DNA of 64,000 bases from Diadophis punctatus similis (GCA_023053685.1 JALIGW010000002.1:163510534-163574533); one strand, 5' to 3'. Counted from the first letter of the stretch, positions 37,201-48,657 are shown. Numbers and translations are program-made. Notes: generated by a model from the sequence alone, not told the origin.

Positions 37201-37290
37201 AAAGATAACCATATTGATTTGAATTATATTTAAAAATTGTGGAATCTGAATAATTTTGAGGAATTTTGGTTATATCCATTGTAGAGAACA
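34201..37290. other. Intergenic stretch without recognised genes
   Basis: About 3.1 kb of AT-rich DNA with no ORF of 60 codons or more. The part nearest 34.2-34.7 kb may extend the LINE fossil. No PDE6A exon was recognised. Confidence 0.45.
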
Positions 37291-37298
37291 ACCTAGAG

Positions 37299-37730
37299 CA
37301 GTGATGGCGAACCTTTTTGGGTTCGCGTGCCAAAAAAGGGGTGTGCGCGCTAGCGCGCACACGCGTGCCCACCCATTCCCTCCCCCCCATGCATGCGCAC
37401 ACACACACACACATGCTGCCCCCTGCGCATGCGCACACACACACACCCCCCGCAAATGCCTTACCGGAGCCTGGGATAGTAAAAAACGACGAAACGGGCA
37501 AACCGGAAGTTCGGAAAAACGCACTTCCGGTTTGTCCGTTTCATCGTTTTTTGCATTCCGGGGCTTCAGGAAGCTTCCCTGAACGCTCCGGAGTGCAAAA
37601 AACAGCTCACCGGCAAACCAGAAGTGCGTTTTTCCGCACTTCCGGTTTGCCAGTGGGCAACGCTCACGTGCCCTCCGCTATGGCTCCGCGTGCCACCTGT
37701 GGCACGCGTGCCATAGGTTCGCCATCACGG
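37299..37730. mobile_element. Non-autonomous hAT element, family hAT-2
   Basis: A 432-bp element with perfect 8-bp target duplication ACCTAGAG (37291-37298 and 37731-37738) and termini CAGTGATGGCGAACC / CCGTGATGGCGAACC. It has an alternating CACACA/TGCGCATGCG interior and an inverted pair around CCGGAAGTTCGGAAAA/TTTTCCGCACTTCCGG. Confidence 0.94.
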
Positions 37731-37853
37731 ACCTAGAGAATTATATTGAGAGATTTGAAAAGTACTGCTAACCCAGATAGCAAAGATTGTATTTAAGAAA
37801 TGTGCTATTTACCTATTTTTTCAGCGATTCTTGCAAGACAAATTTTATGTATA

Positions 37854-38861
37854 CCATATTTTTCGGAGTATAAGATGCACCTTTTTACCCCCAAAAAGAG
37901 GGTGAAAACTTGGGTGCGTCTTATACACCGAATGTAGCCCCACCCACCCACCCACCCACCCCCACCCTTTGGCCTCTGTCTTCCAGCAATTTACCTGCTT
38001 GCAGCAAAGAGGGAAGAGCTGTAAAGCCAAGCAAGTCCTTAGCAGCTTCCCGACCTACAGCTGATTTGCCACGTGCTAAAATGAAACTGAAACTAGCTTG
38101 CAAAGAGGCAAATAGCTGGGAGAGAAACACAGATTTTTATTTTCTGTTTAACTGGATGCAAGGGGGTAAGTGAATAACTATAAATATCTGTAGAATGTTC
38201 AAATTGTTAGACTTATTTTTTAAAGACTGCTTTATTATTGTTCTAGAGCCAGGGGTCTCCAACCTTGGCAATTTTAAGACTTGTGGACTTCAACTCCTAG
38301 AATTCCACAGCCAGCTTTGTTAGCTTTGCTGGCTGTGGAATTCTGGGAGTTGAAGTCCACAAGTCTTAAAGTTGCCAAGGTTGGAGACCTCTAGACAACT
38401 TAACAAAATAAAGAAGCTTTTTAAAATAAATGCTTGCTCTGAAGAGGTCCAGTGCTATTGTATCTTCTTTTAAATAATAGAGAATAATGTATACTTCCAG
38501 AAATTTTAATTAATTTTAACAGCTCTGTACAAGTATAGTCTGAAATGTAACAGTGTCCTGTTTAGTATTAGAGTTAAATCCTGACTTACTTTGAGTAGAT
38601 CTATTTAAATAATTGGGAGGAGTTAGTGTGACTACATTTAAGAAAACTTTCTGGCATAATGTACATTTCTCCAATTCTTTGCTATTTTTATGGGTCAGGC
38701 ACACATGCACAGAAATACACAGCAAACAGTGTATATCATCTGTGCTGTTTGCTGTTTACTGTTTGCTGTTTGGCAAATTGCTTGGAGGCAGAGGCCTTTT
38801 TTCCTTGTTTTCCTCCCCCACCGTTTTATACTCCGGTGCGTCTTATACTCCAAAAATACGG
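37854..38861. mobile_element. TA-flanked element, family TA-2, carrying a hairpin element
   Basis: A 1008-bp span between TA dinucleotides, with termini CCATATTTTTCGGAGTATAA and, inverted, CCGTATTTTTGGAGTATAAG. Unlike the copy at 11457, its interior is AT-rich and includes the hairpin element at 38250-38394, so part of its length is a later insertion. Confidence 0.8.
38250..38394. mobile_element. Foldback (hairpin) MITE
   Basis: Two arms of about 55-60 bp are almost perfectly complementary: GGTCTCCAACCTTGGCAA, AAGACTTGTGGACTTCAACTC and GAATTCCACAGCCAGC on the left and their complements on the right, around a short loop (TTTGTTAGCTTT). The flanking TCTAGA on both sides may be the target duplication. 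Single arms of the same family appear at about 12.0-12.17 kb and 53.71-53.76 kb. Confidence 0.85.
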
Positions 38862-38863
38862 TA

Positions 38864-39376
38864 ACTTGATACATTTTTATAGTTAAATATGTGATATATT
38901 TTAATGATAGTCATATAATTTACATTTTTTTCTGTTTAATTTAATTTTTGTTCTGTTTTTGTTCATTTTGGTGTTAACGGTTTCATAATTAATTTATTGG
39001 ATATTATTGTTTTCTTTTCATCTGTTTATGTATAATGTTGTTCTTGTATTTCTTTTTTTAAACATTATAATGAAAATTATTTTTATAAAGTACATGAGCC
39101 TCCAGCATAAAAAGAAAGATTCATACACACATCCCGCCTCCAGTAATGCAACTACTGAATTCAACACATTGAATCTATATGAGATTTTTGTTATTTTATA
39201 AAGGACTTTACCCTCTGTATGTAGCACTATGCTTAAATCCAAAGCTTGGCTAGGTTATTAAGAGTGCTGTTGGAAAGTTACTCCAAAATTTCAAATCCGG
39301 CATAACATTTAGTCATATATTTAGTGTATTAGAGGGCTGGTATGCTAGTGATTCTATTCTTCTCTTTCATAACACA
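38864..39376. other. Intergenic stretch without recognised features
   Basis: AT-rich, with no gene or named repeat recognised. Confidence 0.5.
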
Positions 39377-39378
39377 TA

Positions 39379-40637
39379 CAGTCAGGTCCAGAAATATTGG
39401 GACATCGACACAATTCTAACATCTTTGGCTCTATACACCACCACAATGGAGTTGGAATGAAACAAACACAATGTGCTTGTGGAACGCACCGGTGAGCTCA
39501 GCAACACCAAAAGACCCGGGCGACCACGGAAAACAACTGTGATGGATGACCGAAGAATTCTTTCCCTGGTGAAGAAAACACCCTTCACAACAGTTGGCCA
39601 GATCAAGAACACTCTCCAGGAGGTAGGTGTATGTGTGTCAAAGTCAACAATCAAGAGAAGACTTCACCAGAGAGAATACAGAGGGTTCAACACAAGATGT
39701 AAACCATTGGTGAGCCTCAAAAACAGGAAGGCCAGATTAGAGTTTGCAAAACAACATCTAACAAAGCCTTCACAGGTCTGGAACAAGATCCTATGGACAG
39801 ATGAGACCAAGATCAACTTGTACCAGAGTGATGGGAAGAGAAGAGTATGGAGAAGGAAAGGAACTGCTCATGATCCTAAGCATACCACCTCATCAGTGAA
39901 GCATGGTGGTGGTAGTGTCATGGCGTGGGCATGTATGGCTGCCAATGGAACTGGTTCTCTTGTATTTAGTGATGATGTGACTGCTGACAAAAGCGGCAGG
40001 ATGAATTCTGAAGTGTTTCGGGCAATATTATCTGCTCACATTCAGCCAAAAGCTGCAGAACTCATTGGACGGTGCTTCACAGTGCAGATGGACAATGACC
40101 CAAAGCATACTGCAAAAGCAACCAAATAATTGTTGAAGGGACAGAAGTGGAATGTTATGCAATGGCCAAGTCAATCACCTGACCTGAATCCCATTGAGCA
40201 TGCATTTCACTTGCTGAAGACAAAACTGAAGGGAAAATGCCCCAAGAACAAGCAGGAACTGAAGATGGTTGCAGTGGAGGCCTGGCAGAGCATCTCCAGG
40301 GATGAAACCCAGCGTCTGGTGATGTCTATGCGTTCCAGACTTCAGGCTGTGATTGACTGCAAAGGATTTGCAACCAAGTATTAAGAAGAGAAAGTTTGAT
40401 TTATGATTATTATTCTGTCCCATTACTTTTGGTCCCTTAACAAGTGGGATGCACATATGGAAACTGCTGTAAGTCCTACACCGTTCACCTGAGTTGGATG
40501 TACATACCCTCACATTAAAGCTGACAGTCTGCAGTTAAAGCACATTGTGTTTGTTTCATTCCAACTCCATTGTGGTGGTGTATAGAGCCAAAGATGTTAG
40601 AATTGTGTCGATGTCCCAATATTTCTGGACCTGACTG
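39379..40637 (+). mobile_element. Tc1/mariner DNA transposon, internally deleted
   Basis: A 1259-bp element flanked by TA at 39377-39378 and 40638-40639. The terminal inverted repeats are exactly 100 bp (39379-39478 and 40538-40637) and identical by eye, beginning CAGTCAGGTCCAGAAATATT. The transposase frame starts immediately inside the left repeat, so DNA that normally separates the repeat from the start codon, and the first part of the gene, is missing. The TIR identity indicates recent insertion. Confidence 0.97.
39473..40384 (+). pseudogene. Tc1-type transposase, N-terminally truncated with one in-frame stop
   Basis: A cut-and-paste DDE transposase of the Tc1 group. The single frame runs 303 codons from the left terminal repeat to the TAA at 40382. 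It has no ATG at its start; the first in-frame ATG is after the linker. In order it shows the linker KRPGRPRKTTV, the second helix-turn-helix (VGQIKNTLQE...VSKSTIKRRL), the first catalytic Asp in ILWTDETKINLY, HGGGSVMAWACM, the second Asp in QMDNDPKHTAK, and the catalytic Glu in SPDLNPIEHAFHLLK. The spacing from the second Asp to Glu is 34 residues (DD34E). A TAA at 40127-40129 interrupts between the second Asp and the Glu. About 40-50 N-terminal residues, including the first DNA-binding helix-turn-helix, are absent. No other break was seen, so decay is recent. Confidence 0.93.
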
Positions 40638-40639
40638 TA

Positions 40640-41252
40640 CATGTTAAATAATAAAACAGTAAATTTGCACACATTCTCTCCACTTTAATGTTACTTCTTC
40701 ACTCAGCGTTCCTTCTGGATGCGGATAAATCAACTCACTGAACTCTTCAGCCAACATGGCTATTAGAAATATAGAAAACAATTTCCATATATTTGGAGGG
40801 CATGCAAATAGAAGCTAGCTGTATTAAGCAAAGTTTGCTTAATTTGATTTACTAAAGCAACACATCTCATTGTCTTTCTCTATATTAGGTAAAGTTCAGT
40901 ATTCTTTATGGGTGCCATTTTCCAACTTGAAATCCGCAAATATTTTACAGACATATCTGTCTCAGATATAACACTGCCCCTAGATGCCCCCACTCCCCTC
41001 CCAGGTTTGTTCTCCTGTTTTTTAAAGAGTTTTCTAAAACCAAGGCCCTTCATATACTCAAGCAGTTTGCATGTATGTCTGGGCATATTTCTTCCTCCAC
41101 CCTTTAGAAGAACCATAGTGTGTTTAATGTTTGCATAATGAGCAGAATTTCAGAAACAATGCAATATCCCTAATAATATCCTGGGAAAGGGGCAAGAGAG
41201 AAGGAGAAATGTTGAAACATCTCAAACCCCATGACTTATTTACTTTTGGATA
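40640..41252. other. Intergenic stretch without recognised features
   Basis: AT-rich, with no gene or named repeat recognised. Confidence 0.5.
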
Positions 41253-41264
41253 CTATATATCAGT

Positions 41265-41625
41265 CAGGGGTGGGTTCTAACTCACCTCGCTGCCAGTTTG
41301 CTTCCTCCTGCGCTGCGTGAGAGCGCCTTGTGGGTGTGCGTGCGCGCATGCGCAGTGCTGAAAAATCTAGAAAAAATTAAAAATAGAGCCAAAAACAAGA
41401 TGGCAACCACATGCACAGTGCTGGAAACTCGGCTTCTGCACATGCTCAGAAGAAAATAAAAATTCGGGAAAAAATTAAAATAAAAAAAATTCTTAAAAAA
41501 AAAAAAGATGGCGGTGCCCACGGATGGGCACCGACTGAACCGGTTCCGTGATATCATTGTGATGTCACCAGTGGGTCGCTACTGATTTGGGCGAACTGGT
41601 CCGAACCGGGAGGAATCCACCTCTG
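41265..41625. mobile_element. Non-autonomous hAT element, family hAT-1, inserted at the edge of a hAT-2 copy
   Basis: A 361-bp element with perfect 8-bp target duplication ATATCAGT (41257-41264 and 41626-41633) and termini CAGGGGTGGGTTC / CAGAGGTGGATTCC. The last four bases of the duplicated target (CAGT) are the first four bases of the neighbouring hAT-2 element, so this copy landed across that element's left border. Confidence 0.95.
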
Positions 41626-41629
41626 ATAT

Positions 41630-42069
41630 CAGTGATGGCGAACCTTTTTTTCCTCGGGTGCCGAAAGTGCAAACATGCGTGCTATCGCAGGCACATGTGT
41701 GCCCACACCCATAATTCAATGCCCCCCATGTACCCCACTCGCCTGCACATGCGCACACAACCCCCCTGCTGCCCCGCCCGTGCATGCGCGCACATCCCCT
41801 CTGCTCACACGTTTCCCAACTTCTGGTAGGCCCATTTTTTGCCCTCCCCAGGCTCCAGAAACTTCCTTGGAGCCTAGGGGGGTGAAAACTGCCTCCCCTG
41901 CCCCCCGGAGGCCCTCCAGAGGCCCTTCCAGAGCTTCCATGCAAGCCGAAAATCAGGTGGCCGGCGCGCACATGTGTGCTGGAGCTGAGCTAGGGCATCA
42001 GCTCGTGTGCCGGCAGATATGGCTCCGTGTGCCACCTGTGGCACACGTACCATAGGTTCACCATCACAG
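41630..42069. mobile_element. Non-autonomous hAT element, family hAT-2, older of a nested pair
   Basis: Termini CAGTGATGGCGAACC / CTGTGATGGTGAACC. Its 8-bp target duplication is CTATATAT: the right copy is at 42070-42077. The left copy is at 41253-41260, displaced by the later hAT-1 insertion. Length is 440 bp without the nested element. Confidence 0.93.
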
Positions 42070-42077
42070 CTATATAT

Positions 42078-42518
42078 CAATTTCAACCATAGGCAGAGCT
42101 GCCTGAAGAGAAACACAGTCCTTAGGGCTGCTGTAGGTGTATAGAAAACACCTTGGGTAACGGTATAGAAGACCTCACTTTTGGGACTACCAAGACTGCT
42201 AGACTGCATGCCCTTATTCTAACGTTTTTCTGCTGGGCTTTATCTGAAAGTTAGTGCACTGGATTCAGAATGCTATTTAGGAAAGATGCTTAGAAGGGAC
42301 TTTCCCTACAGTGATCCACTATTGATTGATTGAACACTATCAAAACTAGGAATGGATATTGTTACATTCATTTTAGTTGCTATTTTTTGAGAAGAGTGCC
42401 TTAAAGAAGAAATGGCAGGATGACGATCAGGAAAACATCCCTATATCAGAAGATATAGTAATAGTATTTTCCAATCATCCACCTCTCTATATGTATATTT
42501 ATATGTACAGTATATATA
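42078..42518. other. Intergenic stretch without recognised features
   Basis: AT-rich, with no gene or named repeat recognised. Confidence 0.5.
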
Positions 42519-42526
42519 TCTCTATA

Positions 42527-42709
42527 CAGTAATGGGTTTCACTTACCTTTGCTACCGGTTTGGGAATGTGAGTGCGCGGATGTACACGCACAATGCTTCT
42601 GTGCATGCGCAGAGCGTTTTTGATGACATCCGGGCAGATGGGCAGAGCCTCTCGCCACCGCCGCCACTGGTTCGCTGAACCAGTGTGAACCGGTAGCAAC
42701 CCACCACTG
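42527..42709. mobile_element. Non-autonomous hAT element, family hAT-1 (short)
   Basis: A 183-bp element with perfect 8-bp target duplication TCTCTATA (42519-42526 and 42710-42717), termini CAGTAATGGGTTTCACTTACC-like and CAGTGGTGGGTTGC, and the internal GCTACCGGTTTGG/CCGGTAGCAACCC pair. Confidence 0.9.
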
Positions 42710-42929
42710 TCTCTATATCTATCTATCAATTGATTGATAGATATAGAGCCATTTGGGAAAGGAAAAGTGGGCATGAAGGTGAGTGACCATAGTTACCATA
42801 TTGTCTATCTAACTTTAAAAAAATGGATTCCAATTGTCAGAAAAAAGTAATGAATTAAAGATTGCTTCTTGGTGCTACTGTGACGAGAGAAAAATGAGTT
42901 AAAACTGGTTGTGTGTTACCTCAGATTCT

Positions 42930-43175
42930 TGATTTATTATTTATTATTATTAGTGAGACTTATATACCATCTCATAGTGCAAGCACTCTCTAAGCGGTTT
43001 ACACCAGTAAGCAATGTATATTTATATTTCCCCCAACAATCTGGGTCCTACCTCGGAAGGATGGAAGGCTGAGTCAACCTTGAGCCAGTGAGATTTGAAC
43101 AGCTGAACTACTGATCACAGTCAGCTAAAGTAGCTTGCAGTACTGTACTCTAACTGCTGCGCCACCTCGGCTCAT
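42930..43175 (-). mobile_element. tRNA-derived squamate SINE, full length
   Basis: Reverse complement of the family seen at 24198: the head (GAGGTGGCGCAGCAGTTAGA) lies at the right end and the tail at the left, with TCAAGGTTGACTCAGCCTTC in the body and the AAT-type tail. The 3' end is CACTATGAGATGGTATATAAG. Confidence 0.88.
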
Positions 43176-43835
43176 TGCTCCAGCAAAAACAGTGGGGAGG
43201 ATTTATAACTAGATTCCTGATGGATATATAGGCACATCCAAGTGATTCAAAGGCACATCCAAGGGTATCATCAAGTTTCCCTCATGGAGATACTACTCCC
43301 TCATTGTAGTATCTGCAATGTAGGGTCAGCTGGAAAGTATCATTCCATGCATTCTAAAGTAATATATTACGGAGAAATGCTGTCGTTTTTCCATAAGGAT
43401 TTTTAAGTTTTTACTCTGTGCATTCTGGTATTAGGTACTTGAAAGAACCTTTCTTCAAACTTGTCACTTCTCTCCTTTGTGACCTAGAATCAACACACAG
43501 CATGTTCCAGGAACAGATGCCTTGAGGTTTGTTTGTCAATATTTTACCAAGTTTCTATGGTATGAAGAACATTTTTTCATATTTGCAGTAAGAGTAATAA
43601 TCCCAGATAGATTCCTGCCCTATTTACCATTATGGATTTTTTTTTAAAAAAATTATTTATTTATATATTTATTCACATTTCAAAGAGGGACTCTGAGCAA
43701 TATACAATTAAACATCAAAATTTAAAAACAGCATAACTATAACATTAAAATGTTAGAGCTAAAATTTTAGAATTATTTTTTTTACCAAAATTAAAAAGTT
43801 TTTAAAGAGGCAGAATAATTAAGTCCTGTTTACCT
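43176..43835. other. Intergenic stretch without recognised features
   Basis: AT-rich. The part near 43.65-43.73 kb (ATTTATTTATATATTTATTC...) may be a decayed LINE tail. Nothing else was recognised. Confidence 0.4.
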
Positions 43836-43843
43836 GCTTACAC

Positions 43844-44549
43844 TAAGGTGACCAGATTTTTTTTTAAGCGGGACACCATTGACGGGGGGTGGGTTTCTAG
43901 GGGAGCAAGACGGGAGGGGTCCGTCTCATCCTGCAGCTTTGTGCACCCCCCCCAAACACCCCCCCTTCATCGCAGCCGGGGTGGGTTCCTACTGGCGCAG
44001 GCTTACCTGTTCATCGGCGTAGAGCCGATGGAACTGGCAGCGGTTGCGGCGCGGGGCTTCTCCCGCCCGCTTCCCGCCCGGCTGGACGCCGCCATTCGGG
44101 TTATTTTGTCCTCTGCGCATGCGCAGAGGACAAAATAACCCAAATGGCGGCGTCCAGCCAGCCGGGGGAAGCGGGCGGGAGAAGCCCCACGCCGCAACCG
44201 CCGCCAGTTCCATCGGCTCTACGCCGAACGACTGGCTGGGCCGAACCGGCAGGAACCATGAAATAAACAAAGGAGATCTGTTCTTTTGGGTAATGCAAAG
44301 TCTTTGCATTACCCAAAAGAACAGATCTCCTTTGTTTATTTCATGGTTAAAAGGTGGGAATCCCTGAATAGAGATTTGCAGAAGCCCTAGAAATGATGGG
44401 ATGTATCTCATTGAAGAGAAGAAATACAAAAGAAACGAACTAGCAAATTCAAATTAAAAAGCGGGACTTTTCTGAAACGACATGGGACGCGGGACAAACT
44501 GCTAAAAAGCGGGTCTGTCCCGCCAAAAGCGGGACGTCTGGTCACCTTA
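43844..44549. mobile_element. Non-autonomous hAT element, family hAT-3, with two large palindromes
   Basis: A 706-bp element with termini TAAGGTGACCAGA / TAAGGTGACCAGACGTCCC and an 8-bp target duplication differing at one base (GCTTACAC / GCTTACAA). Inside are a GC-rich palindrome (arms about 44015-44119 and 44120-44226, centred on TGCGCATGCGCA, a few mismatches) and a perfect AT-rich palindrome (44254-44300 and 44302-44348). Confidence 0.92.
44254..44348. repeat. Perfect palindrome, 47-bp arms, 1-nt spacer
   Basis: The left arm 44254-44300 begins AACCATGAAATAAACAAAGG. The right arm 44302-44348 is its exact reverse complement. The single spacer base is T at 44301. Confidence 0.98.
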
Positions 44550-44557
44550 GCTTACAA

Positions 44558-46663
44558 CTATCATCCAAGAATTTAAATGTCCCAGGTAAAGGAGAACCCA
44601 GGAAGTTAAGGACTCCATAGAAATGTGCAGAACAACTGAAAGTGTTTGAGTTAGGCGGTAATCCAATTCATCTTTTGTTCTAGGCTTTAGTATAACTAAC
44701 TGGAGAGGATGTCAGAATAGCCCGCAGCTTCAGGATCTGTGAACCAATAAATCTTCAAAAAACACATTTATAAAGAATGCATCTGACAGGATCAGCAACA
44801 TTTCACTAATTTCTCAGGGTGATTAGAAGGCCTGCAGGCCTATACCTTTTATCATCAGCAACAGTGCGAAGCTGTAACATAAGCCCTATTATTAAGTTGT
44901 CAAAAACAGAAATGATGAAACAAAAGAGACTGGAGGTAAATCAACATTTTGAGTGTAATTAATATGTATTCTGATAAGCTGACAATTAAGCAGTGATTCT
45001 CACATGTCACTAAAGTAAAAACACTCAACATAAAAACATTTAATTGTATAGCAAAGTCAGGGTAACCATAGGCCTTAAAATTAAGCAGTTAATCTTATAC
45101 GTGCTGAGAGTAAGTTCTACTGAACATACTGGAGCTACAGTATATAAATCTTGTGTAGCTCTGTATATTTCAAACCACAGGTTGTAGCTTAACCAACGCA
45201 GAAATTCATGACTTGAACCACTCATTGAGCGTATGTACAATTCCACACAGAATTACAATCAAGCTAAACACGATGAACTTTATGGTATATTTGTTATGGT
45301 TTATTTATTTATAGGCAGATCACTTCACTATTTACAGTACATGAATGTAGAGATTCTACAGTCTTTGTGATGTAAACAATTAACTCCGCAATGGGGGAGT
45401 CTCAAAAAGAAGCCAGTTCTGAAGTATTTACATAATTTAAAATAGAACTTTTATATACTCACTAGATAGATATAGAGAATACATTGAGCAATTTGGTTAA
45501 ATCATCTACGAAACTATAGAATCTGACAATGTAAAAATACAAGAAAACATTCTCTTATTTAGAAGGTTGACGTTGAAATCACACTAGAAAGAAATATTTA
45601 TTTAAAAAATGACAATAACAAAAGAAAGGCATAAAATGTATGCCAATTAAGGTTAAAGTATATTACATAAATAAGGACAAAACAGAATACGACTGGGGGG
45701 GAAAATAAGTGAAATATTAAAATCATCTACTACTCTTTTAAAACACCAAACTAAAAACTTGATTGTATAGATTACAAAGGGGTCAATTCTGCTGCCTTTA
45801 CTTACCCAGAAGTAAGTTACCACTTAGTTAATACCTGTAAAAACATGGCAGAATTGGGCCCTTCTAATTATTAGCAGTGTTCTCAAGAAAAAGAAAAAAA
45901 ACCAACCCTCAGTAAAATCTTTATTTTATAATTTTTATTATAAATAACATATAGCAAATGTGCCCCTCTTTTAGGTGAAATTCTTACACCTTTCTCTAAA
46001 AAATGCATCAATTTAGCCTCCTTCACACGCTCTGCCTCACATCCACACATAAACACACATGGCAAAGAGGGGCATGAATTCATTTTTGTGTGAAATAATG
46101 CTTCCTAAAGCACCAACTCCTGTACTAAACTTAGTCTTTCCAGTGGTTTGTCTCTCAATCGGTATCATACCCATGAGGAAATGGAAAAAAAGAAGAAAAA
46201 AAAACTATTATAAGAAATCTGCTTTTCAGTGGTGCTACAACCCTCCTCAAAATGCAGCACCTTTCTGAACTGGTCAGGGTGCATTTTGATGCACGCAGAG
46301 TTCCGTGCAGATGGGACAGGTCTAGTCTTTTCCAAAGCTGCCAAATGATTTGAGAAGCCTGCAGCAATGGCAAAGCAACCGAGAAATAGGTCAGCTCCTA
46401 CTTCTGTACAGCTTTCTGCACACAATGGTTCATAGGCTGACTTGATGCATGATTCTCATGGACAAATGAACCTAGGATTGATGCAGATAATACGGGCGTG
46501 CTTTCAGGATTACCTGGGCTGAATCTTAAGAGTGACAAGGTAATGCCTTTAATAATAGAGATTTACATAAGTGAGATTTAAATATTACACCCGGGACATT
46601 TAAAACCTGGCCCAATATTCACTGAGATTCTTCCCCAAAACTAACTTTATTGGTTTCCGTATA
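44558..46663. other. Intergenic stretch without recognised features
   Basis: About 2.1 kb of AT-rich DNA. No gene or named repeat was recognised. Confidence 0.5.
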
Positions 46664-47023
46664 AAGGCAGTCCTCGATTTATGACCATAATTGAGCCCAA
46701 CATTTATATTGCTAAGTGAGACAGTTTACAACCTTTCTTGCCACAGTTGTTAAATGAATCACTGCAGTTGTTAAGTTACTAACACAGTTGTTAAGTGAAT
46801 CTGGCTTCCCCATTCACTTTGCTTGTCAGAAGGTTGATGATTACATGATCCCGGGGCACTGTAACCGTCATAAATACGAGTCAGTTGCCAAGCATCTGAA
46901 TTATGTTCACGTGACCATGAGGATGCTGCAATGGTCATAAGGGTGAAAAATGGTCATAAGTCCCTTTTTCCAGTACCATTGTAACTTCAAACGATCACTA
47001 AAGAAACTATTAAGGACTACCTG
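46664..47023. mobile_element. TA-flanked MITE, family TA-1
   Basis: A 360-bp element between TA dinucleotides, with termini AAGGCAGTCCTCGATTTATG and, inverted, CAGGTAGTCCTTAATAG. The interior motifs AGTTGTTAAGTGAATC and CATAAGTCCC are shared with the copies at 10186 and 54444. Confidence 0.87.
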
Positions 47024-47025
47024 TA

Positions 47026-48649
47026 TAAGGATAACAGGGAAGTTCAATTCATCATGTGAATTCCCACACAGGCTTTGACATCTAAGCCATTTTGCTCAAC
47101 ATATGCCCTAAAACATCTTTTTTATATATTACATTCTTACAGGATTTGTCTTAGAATAAATTAGTGATACCCTTTTGCAGCTGCTCACTGTTAGGCCATG
47201 TTCTTCGGCTAATCAGAAATACAATGCAGAATGCATAATAAGCCCCTAGTTGTTTTTGATAAGGAAGGTGAACACCTTCTTCAGAACAAAGAGGTACCTG
47301 AAATAATATACAAAAATATCATGGAAGGGGCGTTCCCAAATGCTATATGGGTATCAGTGATCTACTGAAGGGATTTATTAAAAAAACAGTCAAATTGCGC
47401 AAATGAGAAAGAAATAGCTCTTTGCAAAAAAAATTCAGAAAACATGGAAATGAAAATGGGGCTTGGTGTGCTTACATTGGTGAAGAATATTACACATGGA
47501 CTATCTTGTAAAAATAAACTGAGGAAATGCTAAACTGCTTCCTATTGTCATATAGTAAATTAATGCCACATTAAACACAGCCATGCACACATTCATACTG
47601 ACTCCTGTATGGCTTTTTGAATGGGCTACTGAGAAAACTGAGTGTTCACCACAGAAACAAAGACAAAGCCGATACCAGTTTTATGGAGGTAGAATAGGTC
47701 AGAGGGAAAACAAGACAACTGTTCGAATAACTGGCAGTGAAAATAAGATACAGAATCCAGTTCTTCTTGTGCAGTCTCTTTACAACACTGCTGTCTTACT
47801 TCTGCCAAAGTTTTCAGTTGACTTATCAATATTGACTTGTGTTTCACATAAAGCGATCGTTATTAAAGGATCGAGAGAAAATAAATGGCTTGTGACTTAT
47901 TCCTATCCTTAAGATATTTCTCCTGATTTTCCAAAAAAAAAAAAAAAAATTAAAAAAATATAAAAGAAAATTAGGAGGGATTTCTCTCTCTCTCATACAC
48001 ACACATGCACACCTACAAACATATATAGTCTTGTTTAAAAAAATAAATGTCTCCCTCATGATTGCCTTTCTTAATACACCCTTTTGTTCCGAAAAACCCT
48101 GGACAATTGATTCTTCTTTATTTGGTTTCTCATGTGTTCTCACAAGGTCTTGATTTGTTCTGTTGCTCATCGTTATGGCTAGGCCTGCCCCATGAACATG
48201 GGGGTGTTGGCATTATGCATATAATTAAAACAAGGACAGAAGAAAGTTAGGCAAACTTTGCAGAAAGGACCCCAGCAGCAAACTCTTTATAAAAGGGGCA
48301 AAGAACAAGATGCCTTCAGAAATGACTCCCCTAAGCTGAGAGGCAGCATACAGTCATTTTTAGCCTTGGAGAATCAAAATGTGCTGGATATAGCTGCCCT
48401 TAGGAGGAATCTGCCAGAACACATTAGCAGCAAGGATAGCTGGAGCAAGATAAAAAGCTCATCTTAATTCCTTATCCTAAGGAAAACAAATAGTTCTCTT
48501 GCTGCATGAAAAAAAGGTCATGTTGTATTGTAGATTTGTTGACTCACCAATAATACCACAGACTATCAGTCGCCTATTCAAGCCTATGGGATCTCTCACA
48601 CTCCTAGGCAAGGAGCAAAATCAGGAGACAGGATGACAGTCTGAGTTTG
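47026..48649. other. Intergenic stretch without recognised features
   Basis: AT-rich, with open frames of up to about 109 codons and no motifs. An A-run at about 47.93-47.95 kb is followed on the right by a CT/CA-rich segment. No gene or named repeat was recognised. Confidence 0.5.
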
Positions 48650-48657
48650 GTTTAGTG

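Noticed and set aside
36400..37260. Possible L1 LINE remnant
   Set aside because: Translated fragments on the + strand were too broken to show any reverse transcriptase motif.
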